This document shows, in pieces, positions 47,787-59,800 of a stretch of DNA of 64,000 nt. Origin of the DNA: Oxytricha trifallax. Taxonomy: Eukaryota; Ciliophora; Spirotrichea; Sporadotrichida; Oxytrichidae. Below the pieces are notes generated by a model. The model was not told where the DNA came from, did no database searches, and saw nothing but the letters and a program-made list of their open reading frames with translations. Position 1 is the first letter of the stretch; every line of letters starts with the position of its first letter. The stretch lies in the NCBI GenBank assembly GCA_000711775.1, contig ARYC01001312.1:1-64000 (forward strand), read 5' to 3'. The translations under genes were made by a program, and so were the position numbers.

Positions 47787-48352
47787 GTTTAAATTCAAAT
47801 TTAAATTTCTATTATTAATAAGTAAAAACCTCACTGGCTATACTAACTTTGTATAGGAGCTGGCACTGCAACAACAATGGTTGATTCTTAGGTGTTAGAC
47901 ATCATATTTATACTTAGTTTATAACTATAAATTTTCTAATTTTATGCTTAATATTTTTAATTTTGGTACCAACTGAGAATAAATTCAGGTTGGTACTGGT
48001 ACCAATTAGGTTTTGAACCATTTTGGAACTTTTCCATTAAAACCTCATTAGTTTAAAACTAGGTACTAATTAAGTTTTGGTACTATTAAATTGGTACCAA
48101 TTAAAATTAAACGAATTTAGTACCAGTACTAATTAAATTTAAACAAATTTAGTACTAATTTAATGGAACTAAATTGATAAAAATGGAGCTCCATCTCTGA
48201 AGTTTGTTACAGCTTCTGCCAGCTTTCTCCACGTATCCTTACCAGGTTGACCTCCTATAAGATGCCCATATTTAATACTAAGATTTTTAACAGTAGGATC
48301 CAGAACTCTATATATTAAAATTTGAAACTCAATAACAAGAGAAGGAACAAGG
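47787..48352. promoter_or_regulatory. TBE-B divergent intergenic region with GGTAC-type repeats
   Basis: Between the divergent 57-kDa and 22-kDa genes. From about 47965 to 48170 the words GGTACCAATTA, GGTACTAATTAA and AGTACTAATTTA recur many times. At 48224-48281 lies the block conserved with TBE-A (GGTTGACCTCCTATAAGATG core), about 70 bp before the 22-kDa ATG, the same spacing as in TBE-A. Confidence 0.5.
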
Positions 48353-49142
48353 ATGGAATCTATAAGTACTGCAATGAAGAGGGTTGAAGCTTAAGAAATG
48401 ATATCAAGATTTAGAAGCAAGGAGAACTCTATCGATACCTCACTTAGCATGGTAAGCATGTGACAAAAACTTAATCATATACTATAGTGGGTTTATTCCT
48501 TCCAACGATGGAAGGTACCAAAATTTCATTCTTAAAAGCTATACTCTGCGATGAGAAGAAAGCCTTCAAAAACAGTGATATAAAGTTGATAGATATACCA
48601 AACTACCCAGAGATTTCAGTCACTAATCTCTACGAGGATGCGATGAAAGAAGAAGAGTTGGTAGTTTATCTTCCTACCAAGAAACAACTCTCTAACAAGC
48701 TTCCAGAAAGGAGCTTCTTCTTTGGAGTTCTTGGCACTTTAAGAGAGAGTTACCTCAGAGAGATCATTGAAGAAGCTCACAAAAAACGCTACTCTATTTC
48801 TCCTGAAGATTAAAAGAAGCAAGGCATACTAATAAGCGAGACCTGGCTCGCTGAGCTTAAGAAGCACCCATTCCTCTCTAGTAAGCTTTGATTCATAACT
48901 TTGTAGGGAAACCTGGAACTGGTATATTCCTAATGAAAGAGCATGCGAAGGTTCACAGAGAGAGAAAGTCATAGACTATTTATGAAGTGAGCAAAAGACT
49001 TTATAAAGATGTCTAAAAGCTAGAAGAAATGAACATAGATGCAGGAGCTGGCACAAAGAGAAGAAATATGGGTCCAAGCAAGCCTTAAGAAGAGGAGAAG
49101 AAAGAGAAGCCAAACCCCTTTATGGGCCAATTTAATATGTGA
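48353..49142 (+). pseudogene. TBE-B 22-kDa gene, one frameshift
   Basis: Starts MESISTAMKRVEAQEMISRF. Against TBE-A a base is missing near 48425, giving a TGA soon after; the homologous frame resumes at GLFLPTMEGTKISFLKAILC and continues KQLSNKLPERSFFFGVLGTL. A 26-nt intron (48881-48906) at the same site as in TBE-A joins LSS to RKPGTGIFLMKEHAKVHRER. TGA 49140-49142. Confidence 0.8.
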
Positions 49143-49148
49143 ATATAT

Positions 49149-50211
49149 TCATTCGTTTAAATCTAAAACTTATTTATAAACATTCATTCTTCCTTCTCTC
49201 GCACAAACTGTTGTCTTATCTACGCTTACTCTCTACAGCTGCTTTGAATCAAGTCTACTGTATCGATAGGCAAGTCATGCATAAGATGATACAGCAGCAG
49301 CTTCTTGTAGTGAGTCTTGATTTAACTCCAGTAGAATTCTATTCCATTAAATTAAGGACTATAAGGAACGTTATAAACAGGAGTTATGTTTAGGTCTTCA
49401 TAAGCTTTCTTAGACTCCTTAGTCTTATGAACTGAAAGGTTATCAACAAACAGGATGATCTCTTGGTTGCTATACTTCTCTCTGAGCTTATGTAGGAACT
49501 CTATATACTACTCTCGCTTAATAGAGCGAGGGTGAATCACATAACTCTCTAAGCCTGAATCTTCACTTATACTAGCTAAAATTGCATGGGTAACTACCTT
49601 CACTTTTTAGTCATAAACTTCTATATTATCATACTTCTTATACCTAGACTTATTAATAAAAGTGTTGAAAGTAAACACAGCTTCATCTGCATGTATGAAC
49701 TTGATGTTATTATCAATAGCTCTCTGCATTTAATCATATATATATTTTAATTATTACTATAAAATGGCACTGTAAAATCAATCACTCTCTTCACTCTGTT
49801 GACAGTCTTGAAAGTAATACCATTTCTTCTATAAATATTGGCTATAGTCTAAGGAGAGATACGCATGTCAGGAAACCTGCGATGAAACATCACAGCTCGC
49901 TAGTCTAATGGAAAGTGTGCCCAATACTTCAAAGTCTTAGAGTCGCAGAGGAAGTCAATATGATGCTGTGAGAACTTTTATTTTCTAGCAGGATGCTTTC
50001 AAGTACCAGAATTAAAATGCTAAACAGCTAACATGCAGTGATACCTAACAGTAGAGGCACTCTTGTGTAAGAGCTTTGCAATAGCTGCATAATTCAATAC
50101 TGGTTTGACTTAATCTATATTAATACTCGTACCATACCTAAGCTGAAGCAGTAAATCTAAATATTTCTCATCATAAATCGACCCTAAATTTCGCTAATTT
50201 CTATTTCTCAT
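49149..50211 (-). pseudogene. TBE-B 42-kDa transposase, broken
   Basis: Homologous throughout to the TBE-A transposase (starts MRNRNQRNLGSIYDEKYLDL). Breaks: an in-frame TGA after QHFNSGT, a 1-nt deletion near 49765 (in the YSNNQN/YIYDQ region), and an indel near the C-terminus. The catalytic residues are still present in the fragments (IHADEAVFT, ILFVDNLSVHKTK, NGIEFYW). It would depend on another TBE's transposase. Confidence 0.88.
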
Positions 50212-50228
50212 TTTGTAAATAGGCCTAA

Positions 50229-50313
50229 TTTCTCTACTAACCCCAATAAGACCCCAACTATACCCTACAAATCAAAGCACTTATAAACCTCACTAAGGGG
50301 TTTTGGGGTTTTG
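50229..50313 (-). repeat. TBE-B right inverted repeat (85 bp)
   Basis: Perfect inverse match to 46200-46284; followed by target AAT. Confidence 0.93.
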
Positions 50314-50641
50314 AATCAAATTATCTCAATTTCTAATCTGAGTTATAAGTTTAATTCATAACTTTATATGAAAATATTGGTTCTTTAAATTATGAATTAA
50401 TTTGTAAGTTTTTGATATGATAACTAGGGTTAAATCAAAATTGATAAAGTAAGCATGTTTTTTTTATATATTTTATGTATAAAATGGCTTTGTTAAAAAA
50501 TTATAGGGTCTGCATCATCAAATATACAAGCTTGTCATTAGAAGTAGAATTTCTAATAAGTCTAAAATAAAGAGTCTTATGAAGTCAATGGTACTTGGTT
50601 AGTTTCTAGCATAAAACTTCCTCTGATTTTTATTTACTTTT
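50314..50641. other. AT-rich flank of TBE-B
   Basis: Starts with the right target AAT; about 325 bp with no recognised feature. Confidence 0.5.
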
Positions 50642-51060
50642 TCAATTCATTATGCCTTCTATCCAAAGAAGTTCCTCTTTATCAACTTTGTCGTAGAAAC
50701 CTGCTATGCCCCTGGTTATTATTAGCTTCATTTTTTAAAGTTCAGAGATAGTGGTGCTAGTCAATAGGCGAATACTAGATTCTCCTGTATCAAATCTTAT
50801 TTGAAACTTTGCACTTGTTATCGTATAGTTTAGGTGAAAATGCTTGAAAAATTTGATTTAATTAGCTTTATTATTAATAAGAATTGTCAGAGTTGAAGCT
50901 ATAATAAAACCCATCCTATTTAGTTCTTTATAATTTCTGTAGCTAATTATTCATTAAGATCTTATATTTTAAGTACTAAATAGTGTTTTGAGTCTCTTTT
51001 AAGCAGGGAATAAAGTCCACTTTATTTTGTAAGTTTAAATCAGGTAAGTGGTTTTATTCT
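50642..51060 (-). other. Coding-like island (possible MDS or decayed gene)
   Basis: Two overlapping minus-strand frames look coding in their residue mix: NLQNKVDFIPCLKETQNTIQ.. ending at TGA 50790-50792, and MGFIIASTLTILINNKANQI.. (50914 to TGA 50642-50644) with SELQKMKLIITRGIAGFYDK. Neither has a recognised domain. With TGA as the only stop in AT-rich DNA, open frames of this size also arise by chance. Confidence 0.3.
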
Positions 51061-53552
51061 CCTTCTCAAGAGTCTTAGTAGTAGTATTGATCGCATTTTA
51101 ACTTTATCATCCTTAGAGTATCAATCTTCTTCTTTATCTTAATTTATGACTTATATGTGGTAAGGTAGTCATTTATACTTTAAATATCTTATTAGGTTTG
51201 AACCGACAATCAATTAGTCAATTAGAAATCTTATAAAAATAGGAATAATTATGTTTAATTCTGAGTAATGGATTTTAAGATTCTCTATTATCCAGAGCAG
51301 TTGTTTGAAATTTATTTACTTGTTGATATTTGAGATAAGTTTTAGTAAATGAAAAGTCATTGTTTCCCAAGATGAGCTGAGTATATGAGATAATCCACTA
51401 AGAATTGAATTCCAGGCAGTTAAATCTGAGCTTTGTTAACTAATTTTCTACTTTTCTTATAGTTTCTATTGCAACTAATGTTATTTATACTTGTTGGTGT
51501 AGACCCCCCCCCAATTTAATTTTTATAAGAATTCATTGAATGGAGTAGGAATTAGGACAACTTTTCAATATTTCTATGTCATTCTATATAATGTCATATT
51601 ATGATTTAGCAAGTAAACCCATTCTGTATTAATTAATTATTTAATAATGTTAATAATTTAAGTAATACGCTTAATAATTATCTAATTAGTTCTTTAATAT
51701 GAAATGCATCAGCTTAGCTCACGACAAAAGACTTCATACATCAATCTTTAAAAAACTGTAACAAACATTAGATTAAGAAATACTTTTCAATAAAGAATAA
51801 AACTTGTTGTTAAAATAATTAAAATCGACCGAATTCTTAACATGAAAAATATTTAGTGTTTACAATGCTCGCAAGCCACATTTTATAACTTTAGATAATC
51901 TCAAAAAACCTCGACTGCTGACATAAAAGATTATTAGCACAGGCATTAGGAAATTAAAGAATCTCTGATTTGGATCTGAAACTTCAAAGAACAGAACTAT
52001 ATAATAAAATTCAGTTTAATCAATGAATTTTGAAATTAAGAATTGCATTTAGTAATAAAATATACATTAAACATAGAAGAAAACTACAATAAAACTGTTA
52101 ACTTAATCTGTAAAATATTTTAAAAAATAATATTTATGGTTGATCCTTAAAGTATTTGATTTAAATTTATTAGTGATGTTAGCAATTTCTAAATGTCCGA
52201 CTAATTTAGACTAGCTACAGTTCCTCAATCTTAGAGATGCTTAGTTAAATTTTGGAATTGTGATATAAAAATGTGCTCATAATGAACAAAATTATTTAAA
52301 TACACTCTCAATTCAATCATACAAGCGAGCTCCACAAATATTTCATTTAAATATAAGTTTATTATTTATTAAATGTAGCTCAATGATCTTTTTAGTAGAA
52401 TTATGAAAATATGACATAACAATCAAAAATAAAACTAACTATTTACAAAAATGTTGAGCAGAGTTATGTTGGCTTCATTGACAGCACCCTTTTGCTAACA
52501 ATTTTCAACTATTAATCGAATTTTCTCCTATGAAAAGTGTATGTCAATAGGTATTAAAGTGAAAATACTACCCCCACACTCAATGAAGAATTGACAAAAG
52601 TACTTTATATAAATCTTGATTTCACAGCTTCTATTATCTATTGTCTATTCCTAAATGTTGATATAGAAAGATTTATAAAAAAAAATAAAAATATTTTCAT
52701 ATGGATGTGGATCGGGTTCATAAGATTGCAAAAAAACCACTAATATTTATATTTAGAATTCATTAGTGATAATTGAACAAACGGTTTGAGAATACAATAC
52801 CTTAGTTGGTCAGAAGTGCCCTTAATACAGCACTATATGAACAAGAGACAAATACAGAAAGATAAAATTAAAGTTATGTGTAGACTCAAATGCTTTTAGA
52901 AATTTAAGAACATATTATTTTAAAAAGACTAAACCTTAATATGTAAATACATATTTAAATTGGGTTTCCTAAAGACATAAATATTAATACTTATTTTTTA
53001 GAAAAAAAGACATTCGATAAATTGATTGATGATCATTTAATCTTTCATATTTATTATTTTTCATTTTAAATTTTCAAAAGGTCATAAATACTTTTTTTAT
53101 TTTTAATTGATTTAGTTTGAAATTATTTTAAGTTAGAGAATGAAATCTTGATGCTTAATACCAATAATTAACATTGTTTTTGAGTAATTTGTCAATATTA
53201 TAAATGCAATACATTTATAAATAAAACCATTTCCTATTAACATAAGAAATAAATGACTTAAAATTCTTTAAAAACCATAATTTATAAACATTTAGTTTAG
53301 TTAAAGACTTTTGATGAATTTTAATTGGAAATTTAGCAATTAATACCTAACTTTTAGAAGGTATTTTACCGTAAAGTTTATATTTAACTAATATAATATT
53401 CAAAATTCTTGAATTTTCTTACTAAATACAATAGTCTTTTAAAAATATCAAATAAATTTTGTAATTTCAAACAAAAAGTAAAAGCTTTGACCTTAATCAT
53501 CAATCCATACAATTTATTTATTAGTTATGCATATAATATTGTTGAATGATAT

Positions 53553-53554
<2 letters not shown>
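51061..53554. other. AT-rich region without recognised genes
   Basis: About 2.5 kb. A run of nine C at 51504-51512 stands out against the AT background. No convincing coding frame, RNA gene or terminal repeat seen; probably germline-limited DNA. Confidence 0.45.

Positions 53555-53589
<35 letters not shown>
53555..53589. repeat. (AT)n microsatellite
   Basis: Alternating AT for about 35 bp, within AT-rich DNA. Confidence 0.9.
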
Positions 53590-53595
<6 letters not shown>

Positions 53596-54039
53596 TTTAG
53601 AAATTTGGGGATTTCCTGATTTTATATAGACTAATCTTCATAATTAATATCACCATTTACCTTCTACTTTTCCTCTTCATGATAACAATCTAGGAGTATT
53701 GGATCCTGAGCACTCTTAAAGCTTTTCTTTTCCTTGCAGTCGTAGCTATTTTATCTAACCCTATTATTTGAAGTTTCGTTAGTTTAAATCAATAGCTCCC
53801 CCTTTATTTTAATTAACAAATAAATAAAAACATTTATAAAAATTAATATCTAAAGATTGAATTTATATTCATAAATATATTAATTAAATATCAATGAAAA
53901 AATATTTACTTATTATTAAATTATAGTTTTAAATAAATTTTTATAGAATATTTAATTAAAGCTTAAAATGAAGAGAAAGAAGAATAAATATTAATTCTTG
54001 AGAATATAAATTTAATAGAAAGCTCTTTCTGGTTAAAGT

Positions 54040-54385
54040 GAGGTTATTTCGATCTTATTGTAATATTCAATTTCCTAAAAGTATTTCTGGTTCAAGACTT
54101 TTATAACTCTCTCAGCTAAATAGTAAGTTCTAAAAACTATTTTAATATTATTTTATAATGCTGTTCAGATATAGCTTTGAGGTTTCGTTAAAATTTATCT
54201 TGTTTAAATTCATGTATTTTTAATTTTTTATTTAGTAAAGTTGGTTATCTGTCATGAAATTGTAGACTGGTGATACATCAGCAAAGAGGCTCCTAAAGTT
54301 TATGAGTCGAGTTTACTTTCTTTGAAGTGGCGGAGATCTGGGCTAAGAATGCAAAGGGATCCTGTTTAATACTGCTTATCTTTAT
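54040..54385 (-). other. Coding-like island, two possible exons
   Basis: Minus-strand reading gives SIKQDPFAFLAQISATSKKV in a GC-richer patch (54280-54370), and after an AT-rich stretch AERVIKVLNQKYFQEIEYYN (54030-54110). No family recognised; could be pieces of one gene split by introns or IESs. Confidence 0.3.
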
Positions 54386-55681
54386 ATCTTGTAAATATTA
54401 TTAAACTGTTTTAAGAGAAATATTTGATTTCTTAAAATCGATATAGTATTATATTAAATGCAATTGATAATAATTTATAGTTTCATTAATATTTCCTTGT
54501 TATACTTTATATTATTCCCACTTTTAAAGATTTATTTGTGTTAAAGGATGATCTCAGATAAAACATATTGCAAAACTATCTTAGGAATTTATAGTTTGGT
54601 AATAAGAAAATTTCAATATTCATTACAAATAGTGGTAGTCTTAGCAAAAAAATATTTATTAATTTTATACTATAAAATGTAAAATTAACTTATTTATGAA
54701 TAAATAAGTATTTATCCATTATGAATTAGATAATTATTTATAATTTTGTCAAATTTTTGTCTCAAAAATCTTGTATTAATAGAGTGAGATCTTATTCTGA
54801 TTATATTAAAAACTCGCTAATGATTGTTAAAGTAATTTTATATTTTAATGATACTCCATTATAAATATATAGTTTTATATAAAATAAAAGTCTAATTAAT
54901 AAATGCTAAAATTAATTACGTTAATTGGCATATTTTTAATAAAAAGAACGCAAAATTTGAGAAAAATAATATAAAAATACAATTAAATAAGTTTTACATT
55001 ATATTTTCAAATAACTTTTATATTATTTATACTTATATTTTTTAATTACATATTTCGCTTTAATATACAGTATATTTTCCACACTTAATGCAAACGCGCA
55101 CATTTTTTTCCTGCTCAATCGTCTATTCTGTCTTTGAAAAAGTAGACTGTAAAACTTCCAAAAAGCTACCCAGTCAACAATATTTTTTCTGATTAACTTT
55201 GAAAAACAATTAGTTAAAAAACTCATAGGTCTGTACAATTCCTAATTGAAATGCTTTTAATTTGTATATCATCACAATCTAAATTTATTCTTGGGAACGT
55301 GAAAATTACTAGCATGAGCAGTGAACATTACCTCAAATGGATTCGGGATCTTGGGTACCTTTGCAGTATAGATATGGCTCATACAGCACTCTCTAAGACA
55401 TTCTGAAATTCTGAATATAATGCTGCTCTAGTAATAATCATCGTAATCCCCAGCTTGATGTTATAATGGCTTAATTATTTATCGAGCCATTTTATTAGTT
55501 TCAGTGTTTAAAAGAAGTTTTAAGCGAAAATGTGAGCTATGTTTCAGCAGTGACAACACTCAATTGTACTGCTAAAAATTAGGGGATATATATGTTTGGC
55601 TTAGTAAAGTTTCTCATGAGTGGAGATAAGTGACAATATTTATTTCACAAGGACTTTATATGCAATTAATTTAGCCTTCTT
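54386..55681. other. AT-rich region without recognised genes
   Basis: About 1.3 kb; less AT-rich from about 55280. No feature can be supported. Confidence 0.4.
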
Positions 55682-55965
55682 TCACATGTCATCTCGTTGT
55701 ATCTTGCTCTATATTCTAAGTTATTCTTGCAAATTGATACTTTCCACTACTGCCTATCCTTATTTACTTTACTATTGGTTTAATTAAATAGAGTTGCCTG
55801 AGTAATTTCCTACTAGTATGTGTTCCGAATTACGACAAAGATATTCCACAATTTCGATTAGATAGGCTTAATGATTCCTGAAAATTCCATGACTGAGTCT
55901 AGATTCGCTGTTAATTCTTATAATGCATTTTGCTATTATCCTCCCACCTTTGATCTTCAGTATAA
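55682..55965 (-). other. Coding-like island
   Basis: Minus-strand frame open for about 95 codons (KGGRIIAKCIIRINSESRLS .. YLIEIVEYLCRNSEHILVGN), ending at TGA 55682-55684. Residue mix is protein-like, domain unknown. Confidence 0.3.
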
Positions 55966-56149
55966 CTTGTTGATATCAAATTGAATAGCTGCAATTCAAT
56001 TTATTATGAAATTAAGTAATTATAAAAAATAATCGATGATTAATAATATTAAATTAAAAAGATAATACAAAATATGGAGACGTTGGTGGGAGCTGTTCAC
56101 TCAAAATAAAAGTAAGTTACAAAAACATACCTAAAATTTTATTTTTACA

Positions 56150-56270
56150 AAAGTAGCGGCCAGTTGGAGTGGTTAGTAACAAGACAGATATTCAGCAGGG
56201 GAACAGATCAAGGTTATGGAATTCATAAATGGAAAAATGGAGATAGATACGAAGGTTTCTTGAAAGTTGA
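56150..56270 (+). other. MORN-like exon fragment
   Basis: Plus-strand reading gives GTDQGYGIHKWKNGDRYEGF, matching the MORN repeat pattern (G-x-G-...-W-x-NGDRYEG). MORN repeats bind membranes or act as scaffolds. Only about one repeat is present, flanked by AT-rich DNA, so this is an isolated exon or MDS rather than a gene. Confidence 0.5.
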
Positions 56271-56659
56271 AACAGTTTTATTAAGATTTCTATTTTTATT
56301 AGTGTAATAAGTATTCTAATTCACTTGTATTTAAATACTTTCAATCATCTATTTTTCGTTTAATTATCATAAATGCTTAGACAACAGCGAGGACAGGAAT
56401 TTTGTATTATCACTACGTTTAATGGTGATTAATTTCTAATCGGTGGTTAAAACTTATATGTAGTAAATAGAAACGCTCCTTTATTTAAAAAACCCAATGA
56501 GAACCAATTCAAAATACTAAAACAACCAATTAAATAAATCAAAGATTTTCAGCACAATAGCTATCGTCCGAGAAATGAAAAAATATTAATTGGGTATTTG
56601 CGATGTTAAATATAATAATTATTTTATTTTTTATGCATTTTATAGTTCTTATTTCTATC

Positions 56660-56807
56660 TTGACCTTCATATATCCAGATAGATGTCATGTTCTTGCGAT
56701 CCAACAATTATGATGAAACTTTTTCAGTGGAAACGACTCATGAATTGTTTTAAGTAGAATTTAACTTCAAAGGAGATTAAGACACCACTCTCTCCATTAA
56801 TAGATGA
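56660..56807 (+). other. Coding-like island
   Basis: Reads YIQIDVMFLRSNNYDETFSV then HELFQVEFNFKGDQDTTLSI to TGA 56805-56807. GC-richer than its flanks; family unknown. May belong with the MORN fragment upstream. Confidence 0.3.
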
Positions 56808-57599
56808 TTTAACTATATTATAATAAGATTTGAGTATGTTATTATAATTAAGATAGCATATAAATGTTGTTGCTAAATGTATATTTGTTATAAATAACAT
56901 GGTAATAACGATTTATACTAAAAATTGATTATTAGTAATATTTATAATAATTTAAGAATATAATACTAAAAATTGATTAAATTATTTTATCAATCAGCTT
57001 AATCCATAACATACTATACTTTTAATTAAACTGAATTATTATCTGCGTTCTTTCAATTTATAGAGTTTCAATTCAAATTATTTCAAACAGTTATATCTTT
57101 AAAATTACTTGACTCCTAAAGAACTACAATCGAATGTCTCGTAAGTAAAAGTGCAACCAATTTAAAAACAAAAGATTAATGTTTAGTTTTAAACCAGTAT
57201 TTTGATGACAGTATTCACTATCTAAGCAATTTAGGAAAATATTTTTTAATTTTTGTTTAAATTATATTATTCACAATTAAAAAATCATTATGAGATCTTA
57301 CTTCAATAAAATTACTGAAACTATAGTTATTTTTAATTTAATTTTATGCTTTCATTCCTGGTTATCGTATTCAAGAAAAATAAAATAAAATTATCTAAAA
57401 GAATTGATAGAAGAGGAATATACAAAAAAAAGTAGTAGAATTCTAAATATCACCTCTAGTAATCTTGGATGACAAAGAAGTGAATAAGATAAAGAAAAGG
57501 ATAATTTTAATAAAGTGGAACTGATGAATTACATAGCATATTTTTGAGTAGTTTTATCATTCTATCATTTTGAATTATAAATGTTGTTTAATATTTAAT

Positions 57600-58387
57600 T
57601 GAACTTAAAAATGCTCTAAGTAAGTGATACATGAGTATTTTTGGAAGTAAGCAGTGATATGTGAAAGAAATAATTTAGAATACAAATAAATTATTCCTAT
57701 AAAGTTTCAAGATTTTGATGATAGGCATTAAGTAATAGAAGATTAAGTATTAGATCCAGAAGTTAATAGAATGTTTTCTCCCCTATAGCAAATTAACAAG
57801 TAGAAGAATTTGCAAGTAAACCAATCTTCTGAATATTCGTTGAGAATTGAATAAACATGAAAATAATCCATTTGATGTTTAATCTTAAAATTCTGCTACT
57901 TGAAATGGAAATTGGAAATAAGAACAGTAAGTCAGAGAAGTGGAAAGAGTTGAATGAAGAAAAGTAGAATGCAAATATATAATTTTTCGTAAAATAGAAT
58001 TCACAACAGTTGCTGCTAACTAAAGTTACTACAGCTTAAGCAAACAAACTTCCACTTCCTAGTTTTTCATCATCAAGGGATCAGTAGGTTGAAATTCCAA
58101 AAAGAACTAAACGTTGTTCCATCCGCATTTTAAGTGATACAATTCTCTACTAAATTGAATTAAGATTCATTAAACAAACTACTGAACATTTATATAAGTT
58201 TTTTGCTTAATTTTACAGAAGTATGATCATTTGTCTTCTAAGGATAGATTCCTTAATAAGGCTTGAAGAGTAGGTAGAAGTTAAAGAAAATTATAATCAA
58301 AAGCAATTGATGCGATTAGTAAAAAGTTAATTAACCAAAGTAAGCAGGAATATAGATGTAACATATCTGCTCTAAATGAGATATTGA
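57600..58387 (+). other. Coding-like island, two frames
   Basis: First frame: FWKQAVICERNNLEYKQIIP .. DPEVNRMFSPLQQINKQKNL, closed by TGA near 57858. Second frame from ATG 57857 for 176 codons (MKIIHLMFNLKILLLEMEIG .. KLPLPSFSSSRDQQVEIPKR) to TGA 58385-58387. Probably parts of one gene interrupted by an IES or intron; no domain recognised. Confidence 0.35.
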
Positions 58388-59800
58388 CTACATGCCTCAA
58401 GTGCTATAATAAGAGTAAAAGCTTAGTAAAATGGATTGATTTCAATTTGAAAATTAAGTAAGCTCTCAAAATCTGCAACTGATCATAATCAAATTTAATG
58501 AGAGAAATTCATCTTAAATCTAAAACTAAATTTGAATTTTTTGTGAAAAGCAAACAACGTTGATATATCCTAGAAGGAGTAAAATATTAATGATGAGATG
58601 TAAGAGAGAGAAACAAAGTATCAGAAAATGAATTGTTTTTAGTGTATTGGGAAGAATCCCAATTATTGTTACTTTTTTTCAAGGATTAAAGCAGTATATT
58701 GCATTAAATTTTCTCTTTAAATATCTTATATGAAATTACTTAAAAATATACTGCACTTTCTTAACTCTAATAAAAATTTTGAATTAATTGAATTAAGGAG
58801 ACTAAAGGGGATCTCACTATAGAAATATAATTTGTTTGAAGATATTATTATGTATAATTTATTTATAATAAATCAGGCAATTACTAACAAATCTAGAAGA
58901 CATTAAAAGAAATATGGAAAAAGAATGTTAAACTAATTAAACTTCAATATCTTTGGTTGGCTATGATAAGTATATTTGATTATTAGAATAATAAATAGTT
59001 TTTATATATTAATAATATATATATATATATCCAATGATAAGCCTGATAGCATTCATTTAAATTTTCTCTAACAAAATATAACCATTTATAAATTATTTTG
59101 TTTGGCATCATCCCTATTAGTATCAAATTAGATTAGTCATAAACTGGTTTAATGTTAGAGCAAAGTACTCTTAGAACTTAAAACTCCTTTCTTGGCTGAT
59201 CACTTTTCTGGTGCAAGTCTTTGTTGAGTTATAAGAATATTTAAGGGAGAAATACACTGAGTATAAATAGCATTGTTTTGATATATATAGACTAATCATT
59301 TTATTATTAATGTAGAAAGAATGCAGATATGTAAGTAATTTAAAGTTAAAACAGTAAACTAGACAGTTACTTTGGGGTCTTAAACTGAATCACTTTTTGA
59401 AGCTTTGAATAAATTCTCAATGGTCATTATAAAAACTAATCTTCTAGAAATCATACACTAAGCTTGAAATGTAAAAATATTGATAGAGAGTGCAGTTAGT
59501 TTTTACTTAATTATTATTATGACAATATTTATATTATAAATAATTTGCTATATCGATTATTATTTTATATATTTTATAAAATATAAAAAGGAAATGCCAG
59601 AAGATTCATCTCTTTAATCCAAGAGAAAGCTGATCCAAGCAACTTTCTACATATATTAAACTCTGCTTACCTAATATCATATTGCTACTTCGAATCTTAC
59701 TGCATTAATTGATTATTACAATCTTAAATATATTTATATTTATATATCTTTAAAACAAGATTGTGCGGGTAAGGTTTTGCTTAATTTGCATTAATGACAG
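58388..59800. other. AT-rich region without recognised genes
   Basis: About 1.4 kb; a short (AT)n run at about 59013-59031. Nothing else supported. Confidence 0.4.

Larger units (their letters stand above)
46200..50313 (-). mobile_element. TBE-B: complete telomere-bearing element (4114 bp)
   Basis: Ends in CAAAACCCCAAAACCCC (46200-46216) and its inverse (50297-50313); AAT target duplicated at 46197-46199 and 50314-50316. The inverted repeats are identical over 85 bp but differ from those of TBE-A after the first 50 bases, so it belongs to a different TBE subfamily. Same gene layout and orientation as TBE-A. Confidence 0.96.

Noticed and set aside
41262-50313. C4A4 tracts as real chromosome telomeres
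   Set aside because: They are exactly 17 bp, inverted at both ends of transposons, and flanked by ANT duplications and unique DNA.
51195-51225. GGTTTGAACCG resembling a tRNA T-arm
   Set aside because: No acceptor, anticodon or D arms could be found at the right distances.
55023-55238. Minus-strand open frame of 71 codons
   Set aside because: No domain, very AT-rich, and no support beyond length, which is expected by chance here.
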